In this document: positions 22,300-33,323 of the stretch, piece by piece
Layout of the letters: each line of letters starts with the position of its first letter
Position numbering within the stretch: the first letter of the stretch is position 1
Origin: Cycas panzhihuaensis
Lineage: Eukaryota > Cycadophyta
Assembly (NCBI GenBank): GCA_023213395.1
Contig: CM041465.1
Span: forward strand, 116,815,741-116,879,740
Direction of reading: 5' to 3'
DNA: 64,000 nt
The notes under the pieces: model-generated
What the model saw: the letters and a program-made list of their open reading frames with translations, nothing else
The model's database searches: none
Told to the model about the DNA's origin: nothing
Position numbers and translations under genes: made by a program

Positions 22300-23640
22300 C
22301 TCCTAGTTACACCACTCAACCATGGGGGCACAATAAAGGGAACTCCCTACTTGCTTATAGGGTGGACCCTTTGCATCCTTATGGGGTCGCACCACCCACG
22401 AGTGGCCTATATAGGCAAAATCTGGTCCCTTATCCCTTCTTTCTGCCATCCTATATGGCACTCACATGATGCCTTTGTAAGGAGGGCCAACTCCTTCTCA
22501 AGGCATTTTCTCTCAAGCTCATTTTCAACAAGGAGTGTTCCCTCTAGGAGGAATGGGTCCATCACACCCATCTGCTCCCATGCAGGTTTCTTCAAATGTG
22601 GGATTTATGCCTTCTCACTAAGCGGTGGGAGGACAACATCCCCTTTTAAACCAAACCCTCCAAGGAGGATTCAAGCAACCTTTCCCACCATATTTTCCAT
22701 CTTTTGTTGACCCTATGGTCCAGTTAAGGGCACACCCCTTTATGGACTATCAATTAATGCCCCTATCTATCAAGGCATTAAGAACTAACTTACTGCCTCA
22801 CCCTCTTGAAGTCACCAAATTTGATGGGATTTCGTTGCAGGACCCAACGAAGCATGTTCATAGTTTCTCTATGGTATGCATCAACTACTAGGCCTATGAC
22901 TACATTCTCATGAAACTATTTCTGTAATCCCTTCAAGGCGATGCCCTCAAGTGGTTTTATCACCTACTCGCGTGTTCTAGTTTTTCATTCCAGTAGCTCG
23001 TAGATGAATTCGTTAACTACTTTGATGTAGCTCGTCCATTTAAGAATGGGATGAAATCCCTTTTATCTCTTAAACAAGGCCATAATGAAATGAATCATGA
23101 CTTTATGAGACGTTTCTATGACCTTCTTCATTCCACTAAGGTGGCTTTACCTGAGGAGTTGAAGAGAGACCTCTTTGTCAATGCCCTTCACCCAGAAGCC
23201 CACGTGGAAGTCCTTAAGATGGGGGCAACTATATGTAACTCTACCATAGCGAAGTGCTTGGTACTCGAGGCCATTGAGATCTAGGCTAGACTCAAGAAGC
23301 CTATAAAGTCCTCACAATGACATGAGGCACCTCCACCACCACTAGAAACCAAAACCCAATAACCCACTAGGTCTTCTTCCTCTTACTTCATCCATATATT
23401 CATTTGAGTGTACTATGAAGGAGCTCAAGCTCCAAGCTCCTTCATCCCCCACATCTAACAAGCCAATCCACCAGGCTTTCCAAGTTGCTCCTTCTAAGGG
23501 TGGTAACACCTAGTCCTCTCAAGCAAGAAAACTCGATTCCTCCCTTGAGAAGAAGTGGTGCTCCATCCATGGGGAGTACTTCCATAATTATTTATAGTGT
23601 TAGGCCCAGCATCCTAAGGCTATCCCACAACATGACTCTT
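22300..23640 (+). pseudogene. GY1 gag
   Basis: The proline-rich N-terminal region (about 22300-22740) is collinear with GY2. The conserved core starts at about 22760 ('LSIKALRTNLLPHPLEVTKF'), followed by 'DALKWFYHLL' (about 22940) and the long open stretch 23051-23284 ('KSLLSLKQGHNEMNHDFMRR', 'FVNALHPEAHVEVLKMG', 'CLVLEAIEI'). The CX2HX4HX4C knuckle at 23556-23600 is damaged: 'CSIHGEYFH' is kept, then stops replace residues including the final Cys region. Most lesions are C-to-T or G-to-A. It is non-functional but the best-preserved gag core in the window. Confidence 0.8.
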
Positions 23641-24283
23641 CCCCCAAATGGGTGTCTAGGCCTAACCTAGACTAGCATGTCTATAGAGACCCCTTCCCCA
23701 AACATGGGGAACATGATTGCAGCCACCAACAAAAGAACAACCGGAACCAAGGAAGATCCCCAAACCCTCATCCTTCACAAGCTAAAGGGAAGGGTACGAG
23801 GAATTCATCCTCTTCTTTGGGTTCCCTAACCAATGTACTCCTTCATCTTTGCAACCCCAAAATAAGGGAAAGAAGTTCATTCATATGCTCAAGACTACTC
23901 CATTGTATGCCTTAACCTAGTCTCAAGTAGTTAAAGAGGTGAGCAATGCCTCTTCTTCCATACCTCACCTTGATCCTCTTCTGGAGGTCCCTCCTTTAGA
24001 AATTCTTATGCTTCCCAAGACCATTCTCGTGTGCCCTGGCTATTATAATTTTTGAAGGCACTTCCCCAACCTACCATGAAGGGGAAGTCCTTCTCTATCG
24101 TTGATAACCTCCACACCATCACCTGTGGGGATGTCCTTAATGGATGTCTTAAGAAGCTGTCCTGAGGAATGCACTCTTCTTCTTGAAGCTCTTGGCCAAT
24201 AAGATGCTTCCATCCATGTAGTAGGTGCTACCTCCCATGGACCACTTGTCATCTCATTCAATCCCCGAGATCTCCCATCTCCT

Positions 24284-24680
24284 AGTGAATGGGAGAAGCT
24301 TTCGCATTACCCATTTGTCATTTCCATTGACACTCCTAATTTTATCATAAAGAGGACCATCGTAGATAATAGCTCCTTGGTTAATGCTATGCTTGTGTGC
24401 ATGCTCAATGAGCTGGGCATAGTAGTGCTTGAGTCTGTCGCTTAGAAATGTTAATGGTATGATGGGACTGAGAAGTCCCCTTTAGGGATAGTCTCCCTTT
24501 CCCTCACCTTAAGAGGGAAGATTGTTTATGTCAAAGTTGTTGTACTTGATATCAATGTGGAGTACAACCTCTTGTTAAGCTGATCATAGCTTGACCAAAT
24601 GGGAGCAATCTACTCCTCGCATTAGGGGCAACTTAAATTTGTCCATGAAGGACGAGTTAAGGTTGTCACTCGTGAGCCTA
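24284..24680 (+). pseudogene. GY1 aspartic protease
   Basis: The active-site region is at 24362-24388, 'VDNSSLVNAML', followed by 'LNELGIVVLESV'. D-N-S stands where retropepsins have D-T/S-G; GY3 has D-N-G, so the Gly was probably lost in GY1 by G-to-A. The C-terminal part 'VVVLDINVEYNLLLS' (about 24540-24577) and 'GQLKFVHEGRVKVV' (about 24628-24670) matches gypsy proteases of this type. Stops interrupt the frame. Confidence 0.7.
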
Positions 24681-25345
24681 TACTATCTCACACTTCTCAT
24701 CTAGTCTGCTAGGCTATCTTCGATGATGAAGATAGTGATCCTGAGGAGGCTATTCCTTCTATGGGGCCTATGTTTTAGGAGACTAACCTTCATCAGTCAG
24801 AACCTGTGCCTTATCATGAGCCAAACCTAGCCAGGTTTGCCTCTATTGGTGCAGGTAATTACGGTTACTTAGTCGTCATAGGTGATTCTGAGTTAGATAG
24901 CGAGGGTTATGAGCCCCCTCAGTGTGTCACCCTGGTATCTCATATACCTAGGGAGATATCCAAATCAGATATTCCCTCTTCTCCTCACTCTACATTAGCT
25001 CCTGAGCCACTGGTTTCAAACCAATCACTTCTTTCACCTTCTCGCCCTCCCCAAGTAGCTTCACGTAAGTGTCCACGTCAATGAGCCACTCATAGAGATG
25101 CTTCTTCTTCATACTCTAGATCCTCACCCAGGACTAAAGCCACTCCTACTTAGATATAACCTTGCCATGTGATCTGTTGTGTATTAGGTCTACCACACTC
25201 ATCTAGTGTTGAACAAAACCATTTTTCTTATAGGCCTAACCACATAGGGCCTACCCTTCGTCACTTATCTCTAATTCTATGTGTGACTACCCCTACCCAT
25301 ATGTGGGATAGGCACACCTCTTTCTCTCTTTATGCTTTGAAATGA
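24681..25345 (+). pseudogene. GY1 acidic/basic tail after the protease
   Basis: The polyprotein continues with an acidic patch ('DDEDSDPEEA', about 24725) and an open stretch at 24806-25084 with 'GDSELDSEGYEPPQCVTLVS'. A basic Ser/Arg-rich part follows ('SRKCPRQ', then 'RDASSSYSRSSPRTKATPT'), ending near 25345 at the hairpin. GY3 has the same tail (38427-39002, reverse), richer in Arg. No RT motif follows in any frame. I do not recognise the fold; Arg/Ser-rich tails often bind nucleic acid, but that is inference. Confidence 0.65.
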
Positions 25346-25355
25346 GCCTAAACTA

Positions 25356-25413
25356 CCACCCTAGGTGTGTCCCCATTCCCCCTAGTCACAGGTGGAATGG
25401 TGGTTTAGGGTGG
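25356..25413 (+). other. GY1 conserved hairpin after the coding region
   Basis: The left arm 25356-25379 (CCACCCTAGG...CCATTCC) pairs with the right arm 25394-25413 (GGAATGG...TAGGGTGG). The eight outer pairs CCACCCTA/TAGGGTGG and seven inner pairs are perfect. Compared with GY2, one outer pair changed from T-A to C-G on both sides, and a T-G pair is C-G. Confidence 0.7.
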
Positions 25414-26329
25414 TCTTCTTGTTTTTTTGGGTTCCTCCCGTGGAACCCCTTGTCCCCTTTTCTTTGGGGGGCCCCATCCTCCTAATTAAGTGTGTTGTCC
25501 CTATCACTCCTAAGCCCAGAAATATTTCCCAACTAGGATGGCATGTTGGAGTGTTGTTACTCCTTTCCCACTAGTGCTTCCTTTGCATATTCTGCTATGC
25601 TCTTATGTGGACATGTATGCCACCCTATCTCCTAGCCTCACATATGTCCATCACTAATGCTCATGGTGATCGTATGTGTGCTTGCTAAGAATGTGGCCCT
25701 ACATGAAAGGAAGTGTGTGTAACTCAAACATAAACCACATTATAATCAACTCAAAAACATCACGATCTATAGCTCCTCATGCATCTGTGCACCCTCATAT
25801 ACATACACATAAAAGTAAACACAACATCATCCATCATCATGTGTCATCACACACGTCAGCATATATCAAATGGGATGCCAATGGCCCTATCTATATACAT
25901 AAAATCATCATGTATCATATCATACAAATGGTATGGTGCATCATCTGCGGGAAGCCAGAATCCTTACAGGGAGGAGTATAATCATGTGGTAATATATAGT
26001 GACTCCTTAGAGGTCCTATGCTTTCCCAAATCAAAACCGGTATGTCCTACTCTCTCATGTTATCCTGCTCTTGGGGTATCATCTCTCAGTCTATGTGATC
26101 CCTCTCCCGAGGACCACATGCCTCCTAGACTCTTCTTGCACCTTTAGGAGCTCCCTACCTCACTCCCCTCATCCTGAGGCCCCCTCGGGGTCGTCACCGC
26201 CATATGGGTATATGTCTTACTCTGTAACGACCTCGATGCCATCTGGTCCACCAATTGATTGTATCATGCCTAGATACAATCCCTCTCGCCCTCCACACCT
26301 CAGAGCCACTCTTCTAGCACCGCTATCCT
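25414..26329 (+). other. GY1 region after hairpin, non-coding
   Basis: It is collinear with GY2 15451-15860 as far as about 26000 (shared 'GACATGTATGCCACC' area near 25610). From about 26000 it departs from GY2 and leads into the antisense gene-like region. I see no domain on the plus strand. Confidence 0.45.
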
Positions 26330-28092
26330 GATGCGACTCTCTACATCGCCACCTACTCCTCCCTAAGCCTCTAGAGCCTAGACTTGGCCTCGTAGAGCAT
26401 CCCTCTTTGCTCTAGTCACATCCAACTCTCCCTGTAGTTATTCCACTCACACCTTGTGCTCTTGGGACTCTACTACCCACACCTCTCTGGTACTAACTAA
26501 TGGGGCAAATGTTGCCATGTGGGCCCCTACTGACTGTGGCTCCTCTCCTACTTGAATGGGAGGTTGTCGCTCCATGTATGCCTAGGGGAACATCTCCTAG
26601 ACTACTACCTCGACCAACCTCTTGATGTCCATTGCTCCAGTGAAATCCCATATGCCATGCATCAGTATATATCCATATCTATACCAAACAAATCAAATAA
26701 AGCACAATAACTAGATATTTAATGATCAGAAAATTATGGGAAAATGTAGTATCTCACCTGCTGGGACTGCTGGCTCCCCAACTTGAATGATCACCTCCTC
26801 CTCAGGACTTCCCCCTGCTACTGGTACCTCCTCCTCCTCCAGTACCACCTCACCAATCGCCTAGCCTATCCGGGTATCTTTACCCTCCTCTACTAGTACT
26901 GCTACTACTCAGGCTCTCCCCACTATCCTCAACCTCTCGAATGGTGTCTAGGATGCTCCACCTCTCCCTGCAGTCCCTAAAGGACCCACCTCTCCTCTTG
27001 CAGCTCCTGACAGTCCTGCCTCTCCTCCTACAGTACCTAAAAGACCTACCTCTCCACTTGCTGCTCCTGATGGGCCAGCCCCATCACCTTTGTCACCCCC
27101 ATCATCATCATCTCCATCGCCAAGGGAACCTTCTGCTCCTCCTACCTTATCATCACTATCCCACCTCACCCCCTTAAATGGATCTGATGTATATTATGCC
27201 ATGGTGAGGAGGTCTAGTAATGTAGCCTCCACTGAATGCCAGACGTGTGCCTAGTCCTTGGTTCTCCTAAACTAAGTCTACCACATGTGGACCATGGGAA
27301 CCCATACTGATATCAAATGCGGTCCTCCTACTAGTGCCACTACCCTAAAATGATCGAAGAACCTACACTGTAACAACGTGTTGTATAATAATCCTCCTCT
27401 CCTAGCTATCCTAATGGCATCTAGTTGGGCGATCAAGTTTGCCACTATTAATATAGCCCAATTCAATCTCTCTCCAACCTCACATCTCCTCACAGTGTCT
27501 ATTCACCTGCCAAGTATATCCCTATAATTCTGTTTCTGAGATATCTGGAACAGAATACAGAATGTAATCAACTTCCTCACTCAAGGAATCTTAGACATGA
27601 TCGTACTTTACATATGAATACCCATCCTCTCCCACCAATCCTACCCTATGAAGTAATTTATTATCTCCCTGTATGCAGCATCATTGCTAGGCAATGTGCC
27701 TAATGACGTTGGTGCTCTTGCCACCAGTACCCCTAGGATTCTCTGGATGTCCCCTGGTATGACTGTGACATCTCCCACTTGGGGGAGATGGAATGCATAC
27801 CTCCATCAATCCCAATTCAAGACTATGTCCACTAGGAGGTGCTAATCGAATATATATTATGGCATCTAGATGGCCTTCAGTAGGCCACACCTCCTCAGCA
27901 CTCACTTATCTCTGTGAGACATCATCTCGATGAAGCTAAGCATAACTACTCTTATGTTCTCATGGTTGTCCATTATGATAACTGCTTGCAAAACACCTAA
28001 AAACTAGTCAAAACTCATCTAAACCTGCCTGCCTAGCTTCAGGACTTCCCCTCATTCACCCTTGATTGAGGCTTGGCACTCCTTCGGGCCAT
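26330..28092 (-). pseudogene. Antisense gene-like region in GY1, plant-mobile-domain-like
   Basis: On the minus strand an ATG at 28090-28092 starts 'MARRSAKPQSRVNEG'. After a damaged stretch, 'FHLPQVGDVTVIPGDIQRIL' (about 27730-27790) and 'GERLNWAILIVANLIAQLDA' (about 27410-27470) follow. This pattern resembles plant mobile domain (PMD) proteins and the antisense extra ORFs known from Tat-type gypsy elements. An acidic/Gly-rich linker (26948-27169) and a charged, coiled-coil-like part ('ELDVTRAKRDALRGQV', about 26395-26440) come next. A GT-AG interval at about 26680-26757 looks like an intron. Several stops, mostly TAG/TGA, show decay. GY2, GY3 and GY4 lack this insert. The family assignment is tentative. 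Confidence 0.5.
26680..26757 (-). other. Candidate intron in the antisense region
   Basis: On the minus strand CAG/GTGAGATAC begins a T-rich stretch of about 78 bases ending TTTGGTATAG. The reading frame is open into it ('VGEPAVPAG') and a compatible charged frame resumes after it. The length and base composition are typical of a short plant intron. The exact acceptor is uncertain. Confidence 0.4.
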
Positions 28093-28128
28093 CTTTTATG
28101 TTTTAAGCTTATTTGCCTTTGCACTATG

Positions 28129-28226
28129 CTAAACTCTATGGTACCATAGAGTTTAGTATGGTGCCCTCTGAGATTTTAACATAATCTCAGTGGCCCCATG
28201 GCAAAGATCACAGCACCGTGATCTTT
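28129..28226. promoter_or_regulatory. Cluster of three palindromes upstream of the antisense ATG
   Basis: There are three inverted repeats in a row. At 28129-28156 is a perfect 28-bp palindrome centred on GGTACC (half-site CTAAACTCTATGGT). At 28168-28190 the arms are CTGAGAT/ATCTCAG. At 28203-28226 the arms are AAAGATCAC/GTGATCTTT. The first lies about 40-65 bp upstream of the antisense ATG. GGTACC/GTAC-centred palindromes with AAAC...GTTT ends also occur upstream of the promoters in the GY0 and GY1 LTRs (360-383, 3093-3116, 30717-30740). Confidence 0.6.
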
Positions 28227-29234
28227 CCCGCGGTGCCAGTGTCACCCCCATATTATGGGAGGGTTTTGGCCCAAAAAACCAAAATTTCTTGTTTAGGCGG
28301 GCCATGCTCTAGCCCACCGGGAATAAGACTACCTAATGCCCCAGTCCCCCCTCTCACTGGGTCCAATTCAGACTCTAGGAGATCATCATTCGCCCATAAG
28401 GGGCCTAAAACTACACTTGAAAATACCAAAAATCTATAAAACCTAAATGATGAAATGGGTTAAGGAATGAGTGATCCACTCACTAGATCTAGCCTCACTA
28501 CCATCATCTTGCCTCTCCAGTCTCACTGGCTGCCTCCCCATCCCGATCTGATGGTCTGATCTCTCCTTACTTGCCTCCAAAGTTGATCGGCACTCCATTG
28601 CATAAGGAAAAGGGCTCTGAATCGATCGCGAGCCCGTGAAAATGAATCCCATTTTCATCGAGTTTTACTTATATAGGTAGGGACCTTGATGGGCACCTCT
28701 TCCATTTCTCTCGTTGTGATAGCCCTTGAGACCATTTCTCTTCTCTGATCATCTTTACCTTCTAGGTCTATCTCCTATTTCACCTACGTGGCCTTCTTTT
28801 TTCTTAACCCTTTGGGTGGATTTATGGCACCCCCTTTGTCACCTTATAAGGCCCCTTTCACCTCATTTTACGTGCCACCTCCATATATACTTGAGTTTAT
28901 ACTCATTTGGCTCGTTTCACCATCTTGAAGCCATTTTTGTTGCCCGTTCACATCTCTAGGCCTCCTAAAGGAAGTATCCCCCTACTTAGGACAATGCTTC
29001 GCTTCCTTAAGCGACCTTTGGCACCCCCATAGGGGCCTTTTTGCTGTCAGTTCTTTCCTGCCTATCAGATAGTATCCTCTACCTTTGGGTAGCCTTATCT
29101 CTAGGTCTTCCTGCCCTTTGCGACCTTTGTTGACAACCACTCAAGTCTCTTATGACGATTCATATCATTGAGTCCTCTTCACTTACTGATCCCGTCAGCA
29201 CTTTCTCTCTACTGAGACCTCAATTCTTTTTGTC
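28227..29234. other. GY1 stretch without a recognised gene
   Basis: This is upstream of the antisense gene-like region on the minus strand. A minus-strand frame of 71 codons at 28443-28658 starts at an ATG but resembles nothing I know and may be chance. The rest leads into the aRNH domain on the plus strand. Confidence 0.4.
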
Positions 29235-29660
29235 ATGGCATTACTCATTTTTATCGATGGCAAAAGTCACGACAACCCAGGCCCTTCCGTCGCCATGTGG
29301 ATTCTCCATGACCCTTCTAGACATGACTTTATATGTTCCAGGATCTTCCTTCCCGAGGCCACCAATAAAGAAGTTGAGTACACAACTATTATTGAGGCCC
29401 TTACCGATGTGCTCTACTCCAACCATGGACCCATTGTTCTCTTCTGCGACTCTCAAGTTGTGGTGTCCCATCTCACCCAGGTTTACCAAGTATGGTGCCC
29501 ATGCTTGAGAGCCCTTGCCTTGACCACTAGGTCCCTATTGGCTCATTTTCTATCTATTGATATCTGACATATTCCTCGGGCTCTCAACATTAAGGCAGAC
29601 ATCCTGGTTCATCTCATCCTTAAGAGTCAGCTTCCTCTCCTTGTTAACTCGCCTTGAGGG
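29235..29660 (+). pseudogene. GY1 archaeal-type RNase H (aRNH), catalytic residues kept
   Basis: This is a separate RNase H domain of the RVT_3/archaeal type. The first Asp is in 'IFIDGKSHDNPGPS' (codon at 29256-29258), the Glu in 'EATNKEVEY' (29356-29382), the second Asp in 'LFCDSQVVVSHL' (codon at 29448-29450) and the last Asp in 'LNIKADILVHL' (about 29583-29615). All four catalytic positions are therefore present. One TGA interrupts the frame just before 'HIPRALN', probably a former CGA. In Tat elements this second RNase H accompanies a full RT-RH-integrase set; here it is the only pol-type enzyme left. Confidence 0.8.
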
Positions 29661-30148
29661 ACTTGTATGGTCATTCAGGCACCCAAGTCCCAGGTCACCT
29701 TGTCCTTCACATTGTGATCTGTTCCCAACTCCGAAAGCTAGCCACTAATGAGGTTAAACTATGGTGACCACCAAGTTTGTTTTCTTTACTTTACTCTTAG
29801 TATCTTAGCACATAACTCTCGTTATTCTTGATTTATGTATGTACATATCTATTTATTCATGACATATGTCTGATCTTATATGTGGTCCTCACCACCCTTC
29901 CATTCTACTCTTATGATGAGGACATCCCCATCATCTGCCATCATTGCCTGTTGTTTATGCCGCGACACATAGGCAGCCCCTATGTTATCTCGTCCTTGCC
30001 TCTACACCCATGCATTCTGCCACAACACTCGTTGTTACCCTTGGCTCACACCATTGTTATGATTATTTGTATATATATATGCTACTAACATTATGTTGTC
30101 AGCATTCACCATCACATTACACCTCTAAGCTACGAGGCTCTACTGCTA
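29661..30148 (+). other. GY1 3' non-coding region
   Basis: Sequence between aRNH and polypurine tract. 'AATGAGGTTAAACTATGG' near 29747 matches GY2 near 16510 and GY4 (reverse), so it belongs to the element. I see no gene in it. Confidence 0.5.
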
Positions 30149-30157
30149 AGGGGGCAG
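30149..30157 (+). other. GY1 polypurine tract
   Basis: AAGGGGGCA/G directly precedes the TGTTTCC start of the 3' LTR and would prime plus-strand synthesis. GY2, GY3 and GY4 have shorter purine runs (for example ATAAGGCGA) at this place. Confidence 0.7.
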
Positions 30158-31984
30158 TGTTTCCTAGCTATCAGGAATGGGTTTTTGGTAAGTCGACTTA
30201 GGTGAGTATAGGTATGCTTCTATCCTTTGCCTTTGCCACTTCTCTAGAAAGTTAAATTGAAGCATCCTTTCATTGCATGATTGATTGATACATTTGAGTG
30301 ATCATCTTGTATCTGTTACTTGATCATATTGCTTGATACTCTTTCAACCTATGATGATCTGTGGGACATGCATTTCCATGGCACTCCACAAGCTTCCTAT
30401 GCACCTCCATATTGTCTCAAGTGTCACTCATCCCCTGCCACCCATTCACATCCTCTTTGCAACATCACAATTCTTAGTGCTTTGCTAAATGTGATTAGTA
30501 CATCCCTATTCTAGTTACTAGTCTCCTGGGAACCCTACTACTCCAGTACCCCATTTGGTTTAGGTCATACTCTCCATATGACTATCCCTAGCCACCTGGA
30601 CAAAGGGCCAACCCCTCCTAGGCTTGGGCTACTCTCCCTTAGGGCTCCCAAGCACATGCTTCTCTATTGATTTTGCCTTTGTCACTGCACTGCGGCAAAT
30701 GTCATGGTACCACAGTAAACTTTGTGGTACCGCAAAGTTTACCATGGACTACTGTCATAAAACATTTTTTTAAATCTAGCATGCCAATTTTCACTTTTTT
30801 CACAAAATTGCCATGTGGATTAGTCACCCCTCAAATCCTAGCCTAACCCTAATCATCCATTTAATCTAGGGTTAGGAACAAAGCCTAAAAGAATTTCATT
30901 TTCCATCTCTTTCTTCCACCCACTCTCCTCTCTTCTCCTTCTTTCATAGGTAGTTTTCTGTAGGAACACCCTACAACACCTAAGTTCCCTATGCTCCAAT
31001 GTGAGATCTGCCCTCTCCAGCTTGGATCCATGGTAGCAGGCTTACCAGCAAGCTTCTCTAAGCAAGGATATACTCCAAGTTTCGCCTTTATGCCCTATCA
31101 ATGAGTTTTAGCAAGTTTGTCTCTAGGTTTCATTACTCTTCCAGGAATCCATTTGTAAGCACCATAAATCTATTACTTTCTACCATTTTCTCAGGTAGGC
31201 TTGTCTCTATCTAGCCCAGCAGGTACCATCTCATATTTGCTCTATTTTGTCCCTTTTAAACTTCCTTAAAAGAGATTAGATTATTTGGAATATCTTTATT
31301 TTTCCATCTTTCCAGTACATATAGGAGGCAATCCCTCTGTTCTTTTCTTTCTGTCCACATTATCTTCCTACCCTCTCTTGGTTTCTCTAAGGAGGCTGCA
31401 GGGAGAGGTCCTCAAAGAGTAAGAGAAAGGAGCCAAGCTGGGTTCTGTACCCAACTAGGCCTACTCCTCAAGGGCATCCCCCTTTTCCTCTTTTCCTCTC
31501 CTCCTCTTGTGCCTTTCTTGGGCTACCAGGGAACTTCCAGAAGTAAGCCATCATTGGATATCAGCATATGCAGCCCCTTACTGTGCTAATTCTAGGCCTG
31601 AGTGCCTCACTTGGGTAGATTTTCCAGCCCTGAGTAGTGTCTCATATCCACCTTAGGTCTTAACTTGATCAACGTTGCAAATTGTTGCACATAGCAACGC
31701 TTGCAACATAGACGATCTTTACAAACCTTATGTTATTTATCTCTCTCATCATTTGCTGCCATTAGGCTATCCCAACCTATTGTTTCCCATGCTTAGAGGT
31801 AGTGTGGAGGTGTGCTTGTTGGAGGGTTAGCCATTCTAAGGCTAACCATCTACATCCCTTGTCTTATGTTGTTGGCTTTGAGGAGATTTGGAGTTGTACT
31901 TTTGTTGAAAGTTTGCTTGATTTGAAGTGCTTTAACTTATAATACTCTTAGTATTTCATAGCTTTATATATATATATATATATG

Positions 31985-32022
<38 letters not shown>

Positions 32023-33318
32023 GCACTCTTGAAACCCCTTGGAAAAGGGTAGAAAACTTTTGTGATTGTAAGTTTATCATGTTATTCACAAAGAAGGGCA
32101 AACCGCTCTAATCTGGGTATGTTTCTTATTTTCCTTTTCCCTGGTTATTTCAACTTTTAGCATAGTCCCTTTTCCTTTGCCTTTCTTGCTTTCTTCCTTT
32201 CAATCCGAAGAAGGTAAGGAAGCCCCAGCGCTGTCCCCTTATGCTTCCCTTATGTTGGGAGAAGTAAAAAGAAGAAGTGGGTGTGGCGCAAGACGGTGAC
32301 TTCGTTTCAGCCACATCACTTTCTAGGTACACCGCCTTCCTTTTCATAGTTCTTTTCTCTATTTATCTTTTAAGTTTATGTGCTTGCATGATAAGAGCAT
32401 AAAGGGAAAAGATAAAAGGGAACTAATTTATACCATCTATTTGCATATACACACTAACTTACATTTTAAGAAAGAGCACAAGATACGAGATATCCCCTTC
32501 CTCTTTTCGTTTAATTGCATACAACCTCCTAGGGTTTGCATCATTGGCATGTATCTTGTGTATTAGATTGGTTTGCCTCTCTCTTCCCCTTTCCCTTTGT
32601 TTAAAGTGAAAAGAGAATGAGGGTTTATATTAGAGAGAAAATGAGAGAAAGTATATTTGTTATCTTATATATATCTACTTCTTTTATCTCTTGTTACATA
32701 CATAACCGATTAAGTATTGTTTCATTATTACACATAGAAGGTAAAGTCCTTCATACATAGGATGGTGGGAACTACTTCTGCTATTGTTCTTTGCTCCCCC
32801 GAAACTCACTTTAGGTGGGTTAGTTCAAGGAGGATTCATCCTCTAAGACCTCCTCCTCTAACCCCATCACATTCATACCAACTTAGCAATCCCAATACCC
32901 TTCTACCTTGGGTTGGTCCTACATGTGAGGTGGTTATCCAATACCACCCTTACAAGTATGAACCTCCTATACCATTTACCTACATACATCCTATCCATAT
33001 CCCTTCATCATCCATGAGGATCTATTTCCTCGTTGGGTCTTGCCCTTCCTTTTCAGCCATCCAAGGGCAAGAAGACCTGCATTTTGAGGTTACTTAGGAA
33101 ATCAAGGATATCCCTTATTTGTGCTACCCCAAAACTAAAACTAAGTTACCTAGAGGGAGTTCTACGCCATTCGTGGGTCCTAAACCTGCATTCTGATGCA
33201 TGGACGCCCTATGTGGGTGTTTCCATTCACTTGTTAGATTGACTCTTTATTCTGGAGCCTTCCATTGACCAAACTAATCCTAACCAGGTGTAGTTACCAT
33301 CTCATAGATGTGATTCCA
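30158..33318 (+). repeat. GY1 3' LTR
   Basis: 3161 bp, uninterrupted, TGTTTCCTAG to GTGATTCCA. It provides the empty-site reference for the CO1 insertion. It contains a GGTACC palindrome (30717-30740), degenerate G-box CCATGTGG (30811-30818), (TA)n(TG)n at about 31965-32019 and AAG/GTAAGG at 32211-32219. It has no intact frame. Confidence 0.9.
32211..32219 (+). promoter_or_regulatory. Conserved 5' splice-donor-like site in GY1 3' LTR
   Basis: AAG/GTAAGG within AGAAGGTAAGGAAGCCCC, unchanged from the 5' LTR copy. Confidence 0.4.
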
Positions 33319-33323
33319 CCTTG
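33319..33323. repeat. Target-site duplication of GY1, right copy
   Basis: CCTTG, paired with CCTTA at 2603-2607. Confidence 0.65.

Larger units (their letters stand above)
2608..33318 (+). mobile_element. GY1: non-autonomous Ty3/gypsy LTR retrotransposon (with CO1 and GY2 nested inside)
   Basis: The element runs from the 5' LTR (2608-5150 plus 20806-21363) to the 3' LTR (30158-33318). Removing the nested CO1 block leaves about 15 kb. The internal region (21364-30157) holds a primer site, gag with a CHHC knuckle, an aspartic protease, a basic Ser/Arg-rich tail, a hairpin, an antisense gene-like region and an archaeal-type RNase H. No reverse transcriptase, canonical RNase H or integrase can be seen, so it could only move with enzymes supplied in trans. 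Coding frames carry many TAG/TGA stops and the LTRs are clearly diverged, so it is old. The flanks CCTTA/CCTTG support a real insertion into the GY0 LTR. Confidence 0.85.

Noticed and set aside
26941-27177. Leu/His-rich plus-strand open frame
   Set aside because: It is the shadow of the low-complexity linker of the antisense region; composition, not domain content, keeps it open.
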